From Granulicella pectinivorans (lineage in GTDB: Bacteria > Acidobacteriota > Terriglobia > Terriglobales > Acidobacteriaceae): a stretch of 64,000 nucleotides of DNA. The translations under genes were made by a program, and so were the position numbers. Under the pieces are notes generated by a model. It was given only the letters and a program-made list of their open reading frames with translations, ran no database searches and was not told the origin of the DNA. The stretch's first letter is position 1. Each line of letters starts with the position of its first letter. The stretch is taken from NCBI RefSeq assembly GCF_900114625.1, contig NZ_FOZL01000002.1, positions 682,001 through 746,000 on the forward strand, written 5' to 3'. Of the stretch, positions 25,474 to 34,216 are shown in pieces.

Positions 25474-26988
25474 ATGTGTGCCGTCCGAGCAGCCCTGCAG
25501 CTTCCCTCCGAGAAAGAATTCCAGCGCCTCAGCCGCGTCCATTCCCTCGTCCCCGTCTATCGCACCGTCGTCGCCGATCTTGAGACCCCCGTCTCCGCCT
25601 TCCTGCGCATCGCGAACGACGAGCCCGAGGCCTTCCTGCTCGAATCCGTCGAGGGCGGCGAGCGCGTGGGCCGCTACACCTTTATCGGCATCGAACCGTA
25701 CAAAAAGATGGTTTCGCGCGGCACCAGCATCACGTCCGAGCAAAAGGGCAAACGCCCCCGCACGTTTGAAGGGGACATCTTCGACGAACTCAAGAAGGCG
25801 CTCGCCGGCCACACTCCCGCCCGCCTGCCTGGCCTGCCGCCCTTCACCGCGGGAGCCGTCGGCTTCTTCGCCTACGACGTCGTCCGCCAGATCGAAAAGC
25901 TCCCCACCCTGGCCAAAGACGAGCTCGGCGTCCCCGACGCCTGCCTGATGTTCTTCGACCAGGTCATCGCCTTCGACCATGTCAAGAAGGAGATCCACCT
26001 CATGGTCACGGCGGACTTCCAGCGCGAATCCGCCAAGGGAGCCTACGACCGCGCTGTCCGTCGCCTGAACAAGCTCGAAAAGCGCTTGGCCAACGCCCTC
26101 CCCAGGCCCCGCAAGGCCAAGGCGCTGGGCAAGCTGAAGATCACCCCTCGCACCACGAAGGCCGCTTTCCTGAAAGCCGTCGAAAAGACCAAGGAGTACA
26201 TCGCCGCCGGAGACGTCTTCCAGTGTGTCCTCTCGCAGCGTTTCGACTGCGTCCCCGAGGTTCCCGCCTTCGACGTTTATCGCGCCCTGCGGATCGTCAA
26301 CCCTTCGCCCTACATGTACTTCCTCCGCTTCGGTCTCGAAAAGGGGAAGAAAACTACCCCGGCCCACATCGTAGGCAGCTCCCCCGAACTTCTCGTCCGC
26401 GTCCATGGCCGCAAGGTGGAGTACCGCCCCATCGCCGGAACCCGCGCGCGCTCCGAGGACGAAGCCATCGACAAGGGCTACGAAGACGATCTCCGTACCG
26501 ACGAAAAAGAGGTCGCCGAGCACATCATGCTGGTCGACCTCGGTCGCAACGATGTAGGCCGCGTCAGCGAATTCGGGTCTGTGAAGGTAAAGGACCTGAT
26601 GTTCGTGGAACGTTACAGCCACGTCATGCACCTGGTCAGCGCCGTGGAAGGCACTCTCAAGGAAGCACTTGGCCCGGTCGATGCCTTCCGCGCATGCTTC
26701 CCTGCCGGAACCCTCTCCGGCGCCCCTAAAATCCGCGCCATGGAGGTGATCGAGGAGCTCGAGCCCACCCGTCGCGGTGTCTACGGCGGCTCCATCCTCT
26801 ATGCCGACTTCAACGGCAACCTCGACTCCTGCATCGCTATCCGCACCCTCTACCTTGATGGCGAGCAGGGCTACATCCAGGCCGGCGCGGGCATCGTAGC
26901 CGACTCAGTCCCGGTAAAAGAGTTCGAGGAATGCGGCAACAAGGCCCGCGCCGTCGTCCGAGCCATCGAAAGAGCACGCGGGCTCTAA
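25474..26988 (+). CDS. trpE: Anthranilate synthase component I
   Basis: 504 aa. An N-terminal TrpE domain is followed by the chorismate-binding domain with SPELLVRVHGRKVEYRPIAGTRAR, EHIMLVDLGRNDVGRV and the FPAGTLSGAPKIRAMEVIEELE signature. It converts chorismate to anthranilate with ammonia supplied by the TrpG glutaminase, the first step of tryptophan synthesis. No trpG, trpD or other trp gene follows in the window, so the pathway is dispersed or begins elsewhere. Close paralogues (PabB, salicylate or isochorismate synthases) are shorter or lack the N-terminal features. Residues near LLESVEGGERVGRYTFIG carry the conserved tryptophan-feedback region (LLES). Confidence 0.92.
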   Translation: MCAVRAALQLPSEKEFQRLSRVHSLVPVYRTVVADLETPVSAFLRIANDEPEAFLLESVEGGERVGRYTFIGIEPYKKMVSRGTSITSEQKGKRPRTFEGDIFDELKKALAGHTPARLPGLPPFTAGAVGFFAYDVVRQIEKLPTLAKDELGVPDACLMFFDQVIAFDHVKKEIHLMVTADFQRESAKGAYDRAVRRLNKLEKRLANALPRPRKAKALGKLKITPRTTKAAFLKAVEKTKEYIAAGDVFQCVLSQRFDCVPEVPAFDVYRALRIVNPSPYMYFLRFGLEKGKKTTPAHIVGSSPELLVRVHGRKVEYRPIAGTRARSEDEAIDKGYEDDLRTDEKEVAEHIMLVDLGRNDVGRVSEFGSVKVKDLMFVERYSHVMHLVSAVEGTLKEALGPVDAFRACFPAGTLSGAPKIRAMEVIEELEPTRRGVYGGSILYADFNGNLDSCIAIRTLYLDGEQGYIQAGAGIVADSVPVKEFEECGNKARAVVRAIERARGL

Positions 26989-27160
26989 CCACATCGCTGC
27001 GCCCAGAGTTACATCCATGCTGAGCGCAGCGAAAATCCCTGGTTCGCTTTTCCAGCTCCTGGCAGTTCCCCATGGGAGATACTTCCCGAATCAGCGAACC
27101 GTTCTCGCTTCTTTTCCCGCTTTTCCCGCCTTTTCCCTACAGTCTGTTGCTCTTGCCGTT

Positions 27161-27937
27161 CTAGATCTGCGAACACCCCAAGGGGCTCAGGTAGAGATTC
27201 GAAATATTGCTCACGATCTCCGGATCCGTGTTTCCCGGCCTATGCGACAGCTCCTTCCAGGCTGGGTCTGCTGAAAACGCAGCCCAGTGCTTCCCCAACT
27301 CCGCCACGTCCGGAAACGTCAGCATATACGTCAGCGAAGGCATCGCCGGCCCAACGATCGTGTCCCCAAAGAACACTGGCGTCAGCCCCGCCTTCACGAA
27401 GATTGCAATCTCCGCCTCATTGAACATCGCGACTTTACGCGAATGCGCCGCATGGCTCGGACTCTCATAGGTCCTCAACTGGAAGATCCTCTTCTCCTTC
27501 TTAGGAGCCACCAGCTTCGGCCAACCCGCAAACGCCGAAAGAAGCGAATACTCCACCCGCAGAAACGCCGGAGCCGTCGCCGGTGCCTCCCAGAACGCCT
27601 TCGCCGCCTGCACAAACTCGGCATCGTTCTCCAGCCGCGCATCGAGCGTGGCCAGCACCTCAACCGACTTCGAAGGAATCAGCACATAAAACTTCGGCGT
27701 CTCGGGACCGATATCCAGCTTGAATGCCCCCACCGGAGTAATCCCCATGCGATTCAAAGCCGGAAGCAGCGCATGCTCAAAGTATCCCTGGCACAGCGCC
27801 CCCTGCGGCCCGCTCCGCAGCGTGTACGTCCGCAGTTGATAGAACTCCTGCGCCCCGGCCACCGGAGCCCCGCCGCCTCCAGCCAAAGCCGCTCCCGCCG
27901 TCCCCAATGCCGATTTCATAAACTCCCGTCGCTCCAC
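27161..27937 (-). CDS. NIPSNAP family protein with Tat-like signal
   Basis: 258 aa. It starts VERREFMKSALGTAGAALAGG, a twin-arginine-type signal, so it is probably exported folded. Two NIPSNAP (dimeric alpha-beta barrel) repeats follow, each opening with a QLRTYTLRS or FQLRTYESPS motif. Their biochemical function is unsettled. I chose GTG 27937 because GGAGG lies 5 nt upstream; an in-frame GTG at 27961 is a poorer start. The gene diverges from the DinB gene at 28039, and the roughly 100 bp between hold both promoters. Confidence 0.85.
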   Translation of the reverse strand: MERREFMKSALGTAGAALAGGGGAPVAGAQEFYQLRTYTLRSGPQGALCQGYFEHALLPALNRMGITPVGAFKLDIGPETPKFYVLIPSKSVEVLATLDARLENDAEFVQAAKAFWEAPATAPAFLRVEYSLLSAFAGWPKLVAPKKEKRIFQLRTYESPSHAAHSRKVAMFNEAEIAIFVKAGLTPVFFGDTIVGPAMPSLTYMLTFPDVAELGKHWAAFSADPAWKELSHRPGNTDPEIVSNISNLYLSPLGCSQI

Positions 27938-28038
27938 TGCTTCCTCCACACGTTCTCGCACACCAGCTTACGCCAGCAGATGTGATATCTCTGCTACGCT
28001 GAACTCGCTTCCTGTACAAATCTCCGAGGTACACACCG

Positions 28039-28623
28039 ATGCGCATCAAGATCACCCTAGCCGCTGCAGTCCTGGCTCTCTCCACCCTGACCGCCACCGC
28101 ACAAATGGGGAAGGCCCCTTCCCTCGGCGCCGTCGGCACCCCCGCCGACCCAGCAAAAGCCATCGACCTCATGCTCAACCTCTTCGAGCACGAGGCCATG
28201 GGCGTCGTCAAAACCATGCCCGCCGACAAGTTCTCCTTCGCTCCCAACCACGCCATCTTCGCCCCCACCCAGGGTGAGAAGTTCGAAGGCGTCCGCAGCT
28301 TCGTCCAGCAGGTCACGCACGTCGCTCAGGCCAACTACTACTTCTTCTCGACCATCAGTGGCACCAAGCCCGACGTCGACGTGAAGGCCATCGACAAGAT
28401 CACCACCAAGGAAGAGGCCGTAGCCGCCCTCGCCGCCTCCTTCGCCTTCGGCCACAAGGCCGTCGCGACCATCACTCCGGAGAACGCTTTCACCGTCATC
28501 AAGGGCGCCGATGGCATGGACACCCGAGCCACCCTCGCTACCTTCGCTGTGGCCCACGGATACGATCACTACGGCCAGATGGTCGAATACCTCCGCATGA
28601 ATGGCCTCACGCCCCCGCAATAA
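28039..28623 (+). CDS. Secreted DinB-family protein
   Basis: 194 aa. A signal peptide ends at about residue 22 (TATAQ). A four-helix DinB/YfiT-like domain follows with candidate metal ligands His in LFEHEAMGVV, QQVTHVAQANYYF and AHGYDHYGQMVEYLR, the usual three-His pattern. DinB proteins are metal-dependent and often thiol-linked transferases or of unknown function; an exported member is typical of acidobacteria. GAGG precedes the start, and a strong terminator follows the stop. Confidence 0.88.
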   Translation: MRIKITLAAAVLALSTLTATAQMGKAPSLGAVGTPADPAKAIDLMLNLFEHEAMGVVKTMPADKFSFAPNHAIFAPTQGEKFEGVRSFVQQVTHVAQANYYFFSTISGTKPDVDVKAIDKITTKEEAVAALAASFAFGHKAVATITPENAFTVIKGADGMDTRATLATFAVAHGYDHYGQMVEYLRMNGLTPPQ

Positions 28624-28640
28624 CCCTCACGAAAACTCCC

Positions 28641-28681
28641 GCCGCTGCGGCCGCTTTAGAAAGCGCACCGCAGCGGCTTTT
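28641..28681 (+). terminator. Rho-independent terminator
   Basis: GCCGCTGCGG and CCGCAGCGGC form a 10-bp stem, followed by TTTT, 18 bp after the DinB stop. Confidence 0.85.
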
Positions 28682-28975
28682 GCATTTGCGCTGCAAACGT
28701 ATGTTTCGATATCTGCGCCACAAAAAATCTTTCAAAACAGCAGCAAAATCAGATGTCAAGCCTAGAAACCCCATAAACATCTCAATCAAAACACCTTATA
28801 CCTGACCTATCAGTTCCTGCCAAAAGCAGACAATAGAACCAGGAAAGATCCACCGCCCTTCCCCCACAATCTTTCAGCCCCCCCCCACGAACAAGTCCAC
28901 CCTCAAGTCCTTATTCTCGAAGACTTTGAGTCCAAAAGGGGGGAGGAGCCCCCCGAAATCCATCGACGAACGAAG
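28682..28975. other. AT-rich gene-free stretch with G/C-run hairpin
   Basis: About 290 bp without a credible gene, clearly richer in A than its neighbours (ACAAAAAATCTTTCAAAACA and similar), containing ATGTCAAGCC and a run of nine Cs at about 28878. Near its end is GGGGGG, AGGAG, CCCCCC (28938-28954). The A-rich part resembles dispersed intergenic elements I remember from acidobacteria; this has not been searched. It precedes purB. Confidence 0.4.
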
Positions 28976-28981
28976 TAAACT
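28976..28981 (+). promoter_or_regulatory. Candidate -10 box (TAAACT) of purB
   Basis: TAAACT ends 7 nt before ATG 28989, without a ribosome site between. Consistent with a leaderless purB-purU transcript. Confidence 0.35.
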
Positions 28982-28988
28982 AGACAGC

Positions 28989-30287
28989 ATGATCCCTCGT
29001 TATACTCGCCCCGAGATGGCCCGCATCTGGTCCGACGAAAACAAGTACCGCTGCTGGCTCAAGGTAGAAGTAGCCGCCTCCCAGGCCCTCGCCGCCGCCG
29101 GCATCGTCCCGCAGGACGCCGCCGACGCCATCCGCGACAAAGGCAACTTCGACGTCGCCCGCATCCAGGCCATCGAGGACGAGGTCAAGCACGACGTCAT
29201 CGCCTTCACCACCGCCGTCGCCGAGCACATCGGCCCCGAATCCCGCTGGCTCCACTACGGCCTGACCTCCACCGACGTCGTCGACACCGCCCAGGCCCTC
29301 CAGATCAAGGAAGCCTCCGCTATCATCCGCGCCGGCATCGTCAAGCTGTCCGACGTCCTCGCCCGCCGCGCCCTCGAGTTCAAGCACACCCCCATCATCG
29401 GCCGCACCCACGGCGTCCACGCCGAGCCCACCACCTTCGGCCTCAAGCTCCTCCTCTGGTTCTCCGAGATGCAGCGCAACCTCAAGCGCTTCGATGCCGC
29501 CGCCGAGGATCTCCGCGTTGCTAAGCTCTCCGGAGCCGTCGGCACCTTTGGCCACCTGAAGCCAGCCCACGAAGAAGCCATCGCCGACGCCCTCGGCCTC
29601 GTCCCCGTCGACGTCGCCACGCAGGTCGTCCAGCGCGACCGCCACGCGGCCTACATCGGTGCCCTCGCCATCCTCGTCAGCACCCTCGACAAGATCGCCA
29701 CCGAAGTCCGCCACCTCCAGCGCACCGAAGTCCGCGAAGCCGAAGAGTTCTTCTCCGAAAAGCAGAAGGGCTCCAGCGCCATGCCCCACAAGCGCAATCC
29801 CATCGCCTCCGAGCAGATCAGCGGCCTGGCCCGCGTCGTCCGGGCCAACGCCCAGACCGCCTACGAGAACATTGCTCTCTGGCACGAGCGCGACATCAGC
29901 CACTCCTCCGCCGAGCGCGTCATCATCCCCGACTCCACCATCCTCGCCGACTACCTCCTCGCGAAGACCGCCAACCTGATCGACAAGCTCCTCGTCTACC
30001 CCGCCCGCATGCTCAGGAACCTCGAGTCCACCGGTGGCCTCATCTTCTCCGGCCAGCTCCTGCTCGACCTAGCCGAATCCGGAATGCTCCGCGAAGACGC
30101 CTATCGCCTCGTCCAGGGCCACGCCATGCGCTCCTGGAAGGAAGACCTCGTCTTCCGCGACGAAGTAGCCAAAGACCCCGCCATCACCGAGCGCCTCTCG
30201 CCCGAAAAGCTGGCACACGCCTTCGACTACAAGCGCCAGCTGGCCAACGTGGACGCCATCTTCGCCCGCGTAGCCGCCAAGTCGTAA
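28989..30287 (+). CDS. purB: Adenylosuccinate lyase
   Basis: 432 aa. It begins MIPRYTRPEMARIWSDENKY as in the short bacterial PurB type. Catalytic His in GRTHGVHAEP (about 138-147) and the superfamily signature GSSAMPHKRNPI (about 261-272) with the flexible-loop serine. It cleaves SAICAR to AICAR and adenylosuccinate to AMP, both with release of fumarate, in purine synthesis. The frame is open upstream, but the family start is at ATG 28989. The stop is separated by a single base from purU, indicating translational coupling. Confidence 0.95.
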   Translation: MIPRYTRPEMARIWSDENKYRCWLKVEVAASQALAAAGIVPQDAADAIRDKGNFDVARIQAIEDEVKHDVIAFTTAVAEHIGPESRWLHYGLTSTDVVDTAQALQIKEASAIIRAGIVKLSDVLARRALEFKHTPIIGRTHGVHAEPTTFGLKLLLWFSEMQRNLKRFDAAAEDLRVAKLSGAVGTFGHLKPAHEEAIADALGLVPVDVATQVVQRDRHAAYIGALAILVSTLDKIATEVRHLQRTEVREAEEFFSEKQKGSSAMPHKRNPIASEQISGLARVVRANAQTAYENIALWHERDISHSSAERVIIPDSTILADYLLAKTANLIDKLLVYPARMLRNLESTGGLIFSGQLLLDLAESGMLREDAYRLVQGHAMRSWKEDLVFRDEVAKDPAITERLSPEKLAHAFDYKRQLANVDAIFARVAAKS

Positions 30288-30288
30288 C

Positions 30289-31146
30289 ATGCCCACCACC
30301 GCCACCCTCTTAGTCGATTGTCCCGATCGCAAAGGTCTCGTCTTTGCGATCGTGGACTTCCTCGTCCGCCGCTACGACGTCAACATCCTCCACGCCGACC
30401 AGCACCAGGACGCCGAGCTCGGCCTCTTCTTCATGCGCGTCGAGTTCTCGACCGAAGCCCCCAACTTTACCCAGACATCGTTCGAGGAAACCTTCGCCCC
30501 CATCGCCGAACAGTTTGCCATGAACTGGCGCATCGAGTTCGCCGCCGCCAAACAGAATGTAGCCATCTTCGTCAGCCAGTATCTCCACTGCCTCGCCGAC
30601 CTCCTGCACCGTCACCAGACCGGCGAATTCCACGCCAACGTAGCCCTCATCGTCTCCAACCACGAGAGTGCCCGTCCCCTGGCAGAGTTCTACGGCATCC
30701 CCTTCCACCACACCCCGATGACCGCCACCACCCGCCCCGAAGTCGAAGCCGCCCAACTGGCCCTGCTCTCTGCGCATACGATCGACTTGGTCATCCTCGC
30801 CCGCTACATGCAGATCCTCTCGCCTAAGTTCGTCGAGACCTACCCAAGACGCATCATCAACGTCCACCACTCCTTCCTCCCCGCCTTCACCGGTGCCAAG
30901 CCCTACCACGCCGCCTACGCCCGTGGCGTCAAGCTCATCGGGGCCACCAGCCACTACGTCACCGAAGCCCTCGATGAAGGCCCTATCATCGAGCAGGACG
31001 TAGCCCGCATCTCGCAGAACGACCAGCTCCCCAGCCTCATCCAAAAGGGCCGCGATTTAGAGCGCATGGTCCTCTCGCGAGCCGTCCAATGGCATCTGGA
31101 CCATCGCATCCTCTCCTACGCCAACAAAACCGTCATCTTCGCCTAA
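30289..31146 (+). CDS. purU: Formyltetrahydrofolate deformylase
   Basis: 285 aa. An N-terminal ACT domain (TLLVDCPDRKGLVFAIVDFL) is followed by a formyltransferase-like catalytic domain. Motifs include RYMQILSPKFV, NVHHSFLPAF (catalytic Asn-His) and GVKLIGATSHYVTEALDEGPI. It hydrolyses 10-formyltetrahydrofolate to formate and tetrahydrofolate, supplying formate for PurT and balancing one-carbon pools. Start and purB stop are one base apart, so purB-purU is an operon. The coupling to PurB is sensible because both serve purine synthesis. Confidence 0.95.
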   Translation: MPTTATLLVDCPDRKGLVFAIVDFLVRRYDVNILHADQHQDAELGLFFMRVEFSTEAPNFTQTSFEETFAPIAEQFAMNWRIEFAAAKQNVAIFVSQYLHCLADLLHRHQTGEFHANVALIVSNHESARPLAEFYGIPFHHTPMTATTRPEVEAAQLALLSAHTIDLVILARYMQILSPKFVETYPRRIINVHHSFLPAFTGAKPYHAAYARGVKLIGATSHYVTEALDEGPIIEQDVARISQNDQLPSLIQKGRDLERMVLSRAVQWHLDHRILSYANKTVIFA

Positions 31147-31154
31147 AGCAAAAA

Positions 31155-31183
31155 GGCTGGAGACTTAACCTCAGTCTCCAGCC
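31155..31183 (-). terminator. Terminator for the dipeptidase gene
   Basis: GGCTGGAGACT and AGTCTCCAGCC form an 11-bp stem. On the minus strand it is followed by TTTTTGCTTT, so it mainly stops the minus-strand dipeptidase transcript. It may also serve purU. Confidence 0.8.
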
Positions 31184-31205
31184 CTTCCAAGCAATTTGGT
31201 AAAGA

Positions 31206-32468
31206 CTACTTCGCCGTAGCGATCGTAGTCTCAATCGGAGCCATCCCCTTCAGCTCCTGTGCCCGCTTCTCCACCGCCCGCATCACCCGCAGTAGATTCC
31301 CTCCATAGATCTTCTTGATATCCGTAGCCGAATACCCCTTCTCCAGCAGGGCCCGGGTCAGCGCCGGAAACTTGTCATACGACTCAAGCCCCGCCGGCAC
31401 GCATCCCACGCCGTCATAGTCCGTCCCGATCCCCACATGGTCGATCCCGCCCACCTTCACCGCGTGGTCGATATGCTCGACGACATCAGCCAGCGTAGCC
31501 GGAGGAACCTTCGCCGAGGCCTCCATAAATAGCTTCTCCATCGCCGCATCCCGCGCCGCGGGATCCGCGATCTTACGAGCCTCCATCATCTTCGGCCGCA
31601 GCTCTGCCATCATCGGCTTCGAGGCATCGTTATACCGCTGCGAAAGATACCCACAATCGAAGTTGATCTGCATCGTCCCGCCGTTCTTCGCCAGCGCACG
31701 GATCATGTCGTCCGTCATATTGCGCGTATGCGTGTCCACCGCGCGGCATGAGCTGTGCGAGGCAATAATCGGCGCAGTCGAAACCGCAATCGCGTCATAG
31801 AAGGTCTTATCCGCCGTATGCGAGATATCGACCATCATCCCCAGCCGGTTCATCTCCCGCACCACGTCCTTCCCGAACGGCGTCAGTCCATCATGCTTCG
31901 CCACAGTGGGATCGTCATGGTCCCCCTGAGCATCCGCCCAGTTGTTCGTGTTGAAATGCGTCAGGGTCATATACCGGATACCCAGCGCATAGTAGTCCCG
32001 CAGCAACCGCAGCGAGTCTTCGATCGCATGCCCACCTTCAATCCCCATCAGCGCCGCAATCTTCTTTTGCTTGTGCGCCTTCTCGACATCGGCCGCCGTT
32101 GTCGCATACATAAACTCATCCGGATGCTTCAGAATCACATCCGTCCGCACCGTGTCGATCATCTCCAGCGTCCGGTTCGCCGAGTGATTGTCTTTTACAT
32201 ACGATGCATCCACAAATACCGCAAAGAACTCCGCACCCAGAAACCCTTTCATCCTCGCAAGATCCGTCTGTCCCGTCTTGTTCGGCGTCGCAATGTCGTA
32301 GCCCGTCACGGTCTTCGAAGGGATGTCATCGTGCGTGTCGATCAGGATCGCCTCCCGCGTAATCTTGTCCACCTCAGCCTGCGTCACCGGCTTGGTGCGC
32401 GGAGTCTGGGCGAGCACGGGAACGGCAAGGAGAGAGAAGAGAGCGGCGGCACGGCGCGAAGAGAGCAT
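31206..32468 (-). CDS. Membrane dipeptidase, peptidase family M19
   Basis: 420 aa. A signal peptide ends at about residue 20. The binuclear zinc site is visible: ILIDTHDDIP (His, Asp), GIEGGHAIED (bridging Glu), ASHSSCRAVD (His), and GIGTDYDGV near the C-terminus. M19 enzymes hydrolyse dipeptides and related compounds, here in the periplasm. AAAGG lies 6 nt before ATG 32468. It is a single gene, with its terminator at 31155-31183. Confidence 0.92.
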   Translation of the reverse strand: MLSSRRAAALFSLLAVPVLAQTPRTKPVTQAEVDKITREAILIDTHDDIPSKTVTGYDIATPNKTGQTDLARMKGFLGAEFFAVFVDASYVKDNHSANRTLEMIDTVRTDVILKHPDEFMYATTAADVEKAHKQKKIAALMGIEGGHAIEDSLRLLRDYYALGIRYMTLTHFNTNNWADAQGDHDDPTVAKHDGLTPFGKDVVREMNRLGMMVDISHTADKTFYDAIAVSTAPIIASHSSCRAVDTHTRNMTDDMIRALAKNGGTMQINFDCGYLSQRYNDASKPMMAELRPKMMEARKIADPAARDAAMEKLFMEASAKVPPATLADVVEHIDHAVKVGGIDHVGIGTDYDGVGCVPAGLESYDKFPALTRALLEKGYSATDIKKIYGGNLLRVMRAVEKRAQELKGMAPIETTIATAK

Positions 32469-32607
32469 TTGTAACCTTTCTTGTTACGAAAAGAATGCAG
32501 TCGAGAAAGCACGGGGTATGCACGAAATTGTATCGCACCCCGCCCGCGTAACCCGTTGCCATCAACATCCACGTCCACACCAGGCAGAAAAGCTGTACGA
32601 GGTTTGA

Positions 32608-33279
32608 GTGCGAAACATACACCGCAGTGTCTCCAAGTGGGCCGTCGCCATCCTGACCCTGGCCGCCGCCACCGCACTCACCGGATGCGCCGGCTTCTTC
32701 TTCAGCACCCGCACCACCACGGACCTTACCGGCTCCGCAACCACCGTGGCCTACGAGACCTCCCTCACCCTCACCGCAACCGTCTCCACTGCGGAAGCCA
32801 CCGGAACCGTCACCTTCTACGACAGTTCCACCAGCCTCGGCACCGGCACCCTCAGCGGAGGCATCGCCACCTTCACCACCACGGCCCTAGCCATCGGAAC
32901 CCACACCCTCACCGCGGTCTATGCCGGCGACGATACCTACACCGGCAGCACCTCCAGTTCCATTACCGTCCTCGTCAGCGAAAGCCTCACCACCACGACC
33001 ACCGCCGTCTCCGCCTCGACCTCCACCGCCACCTACGGCTCGGCGGTAGCTTTCACGGCGACCGTTTCCTCAACGCTGGCCACCGGCACCATCAACTTCT
33101 ACAACGGCACCGCGCTCCTTGGCAGCGCGACCGTATCCAGCGGCACCGCAACCCTCAGCACCACTGCCCTCGCCCTGGGAACCCACGCCATCTACGCGAC
33201 CTATGTCGGCGACAGCGTGTACGCCACCAGCACATCAGGCACCGTAACCGTCACCGTAGAAACCGCCGGGGCAACATAG
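32608..33279 (+). CDS. Lipoprotein with two Ig-like (Big_3-type) domains
   Basis: 223 aa, starting at GTG 32608 with GAGG upstream. Lipobox ALTGC (Cys at about 27). Two tandem Ig-like repeats follow, about 40-125 and 130-220, each with the pattern ATGTVTFYDSSTSLGTGTL and GTHTLTAVYAGDDTY. They are very rich in Thr, Ser, Ala and Gly. Such bacterial Ig-like modules usually serve as surface or adhesion building blocks. Most relatives are far longer; this one has just two modules on a lipid anchor. No neighbour suggests its role. Confidence 0.85.
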   Translation: MRNIHRSVSKWAVAILTLAAATALTGCAGFFFSTRTTTDLTGSATTVAYETSLTLTATVSTAEATGTVTFYDSSTSLGTGTLSGGIATFTTTALAIGTHTLTAVYAGDDTYTGSTSSSITVLVSESLTTTTTAVSASTSTATYGSAVAFTATVSSTLATGTINFYNGTALLGSATVSSGTATLSTTALALGTHAIYATYVGDSVYATSTSGTVTVTVETAGAT

Positions 33280-33280
33280 A

Positions 33281-33308
33281 AAAAGCAGAGGCATGTGCCT
33301 CTGCTTTT
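33281..33308. terminator. Bidirectional terminator
   Basis: AAAAGCAGAGGCA and TGCCTCTGCTTTT form a 13-bp perfect stem between the convergent Ig-like lipoprotein and CPBP genes. Confidence 0.9.
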
Positions 33309-33328
33309 CACTTTTTTTGGAATTCGAT

Positions 33329-34216
33329 CTACCGTGTCAACTTCTCCAGATGCGTGAACCCCTGGCTCCCGATAAATGCCGTAAGAAAAACCGCAAAGTT
33401 ATAACTCGCGTGTAACAGCGTTGAACATGCCACAGACTGCGTCTCGAGCCTCACCCATGTAAAGAATCCTGAGACACACAATAGCAACACCACCAGAGGC
33501 CACGTGTACGCCAATTGCGCCCCATGCAGCAGCGCAAAGAAGATGCTCGTCAGCAGCCCCGAAAATACATACGAAGCCGTAGTCAGCGTCGTCGTCGAGC
33601 GCCACCGCAGCACCGCATCCGGACTCCGTGAAAGCGACAACCAGTCATACGCAATTGCCAGCGCGGGAAACAGGAACCCGCGAAAGAAGATCTCCTCAAT
33701 CAGCGGTGCCAGCAGAGTTCCCATCGCACAGGTAATCCAAACATCCGTCCGCGTACGAAAGAAGTCATCCATCGGCATCGACTTCGGCATCGTCACAAAG
33801 TGCGAAACGATCTGTGCGAGATACGAGACCACAATTCCAGCCGGGATCAGCTTCAACGCAAGCGCCCGCGCCTTCGGTGCGTTCCACTGAATCCCATCCG
33901 TAAACCCGCGCTCCCACAGATGTGGAAAGATCAGCCACGCCGCCAGCAGCGTTCCAATATAAATCCCCGCCTGCGTGGCCAGCAGATACGTCGGATTATG
34001 CACCGCATCTTCAAACAGATGCGGTGCCCGGTAAGCGCCCGTGACTAACAGCAGAGCCTGCCGCGCCAGAAAGAACGCTCCAAACAGGATCGCCAGAAAC
34101 ACCAGGACATGTCCCATATGCGGTATGCGCGGTGGTGCCTCGCCCTCGACGGGGGCAGGCGACGGTGTCTCGTAATTTCCCTGTTCCACCGGAACCAGAG
34201 GAGGGATCGTGCTCAT
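33329..34216 (-). CDS. CPBP-family intramembrane metalloprotease
   Basis: 295 aa with a Pro-rich cytoplasmic N-terminus and about seven to eight membrane helices. The CPBP (Abi/CAAX protease-like) motifs are EEIFFRGF (about 175), FFALLHG and the final LLHASYN with likely zinc or catalytic His/Asn. Eukaryotic homologues remove CAAX tripeptides; bacterial ones act in immunity to bacteriocins or in membrane protein processing. The start codon shares one base with the uvrA stop (TAATG), so translation is coupled to uvrA. A functional link to repair is not known. Confidence 0.88.
   Translation of the reverse strand: MSTIPPLVPVEQGNYETPSPAPVEGEAPPRIPHMGHVLVFLAILFGAFFLARQALLLVTGAYRAPHLFEDAVHNPTYLLATQAGIYIGTLLAAWLIFPHLWERGFTDGIQWNAPKARALALKLIPAGIVVSYLAQIVSHFVTMPKSMPMDDFFRTRTDVWITCAMGTLLAPLIEEIFFRGFLFPALAIAYDWLSLSRSPDAVLRWRSTTTLTTASYVFSGLLTSIFFALLHGAQLAYTWPLVVLLLCVSGFFTWVRLETQSVACSTLLHASYNFAVFLTAFIGSQGFTHLEKLTR

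Noticed and set aside
32608..33279. Tandem DNA repeat in the Ig-like gene
   Set aside because: Two diverged protein modules explain the similarity; the nucleotide copies are not a simple repeat array.
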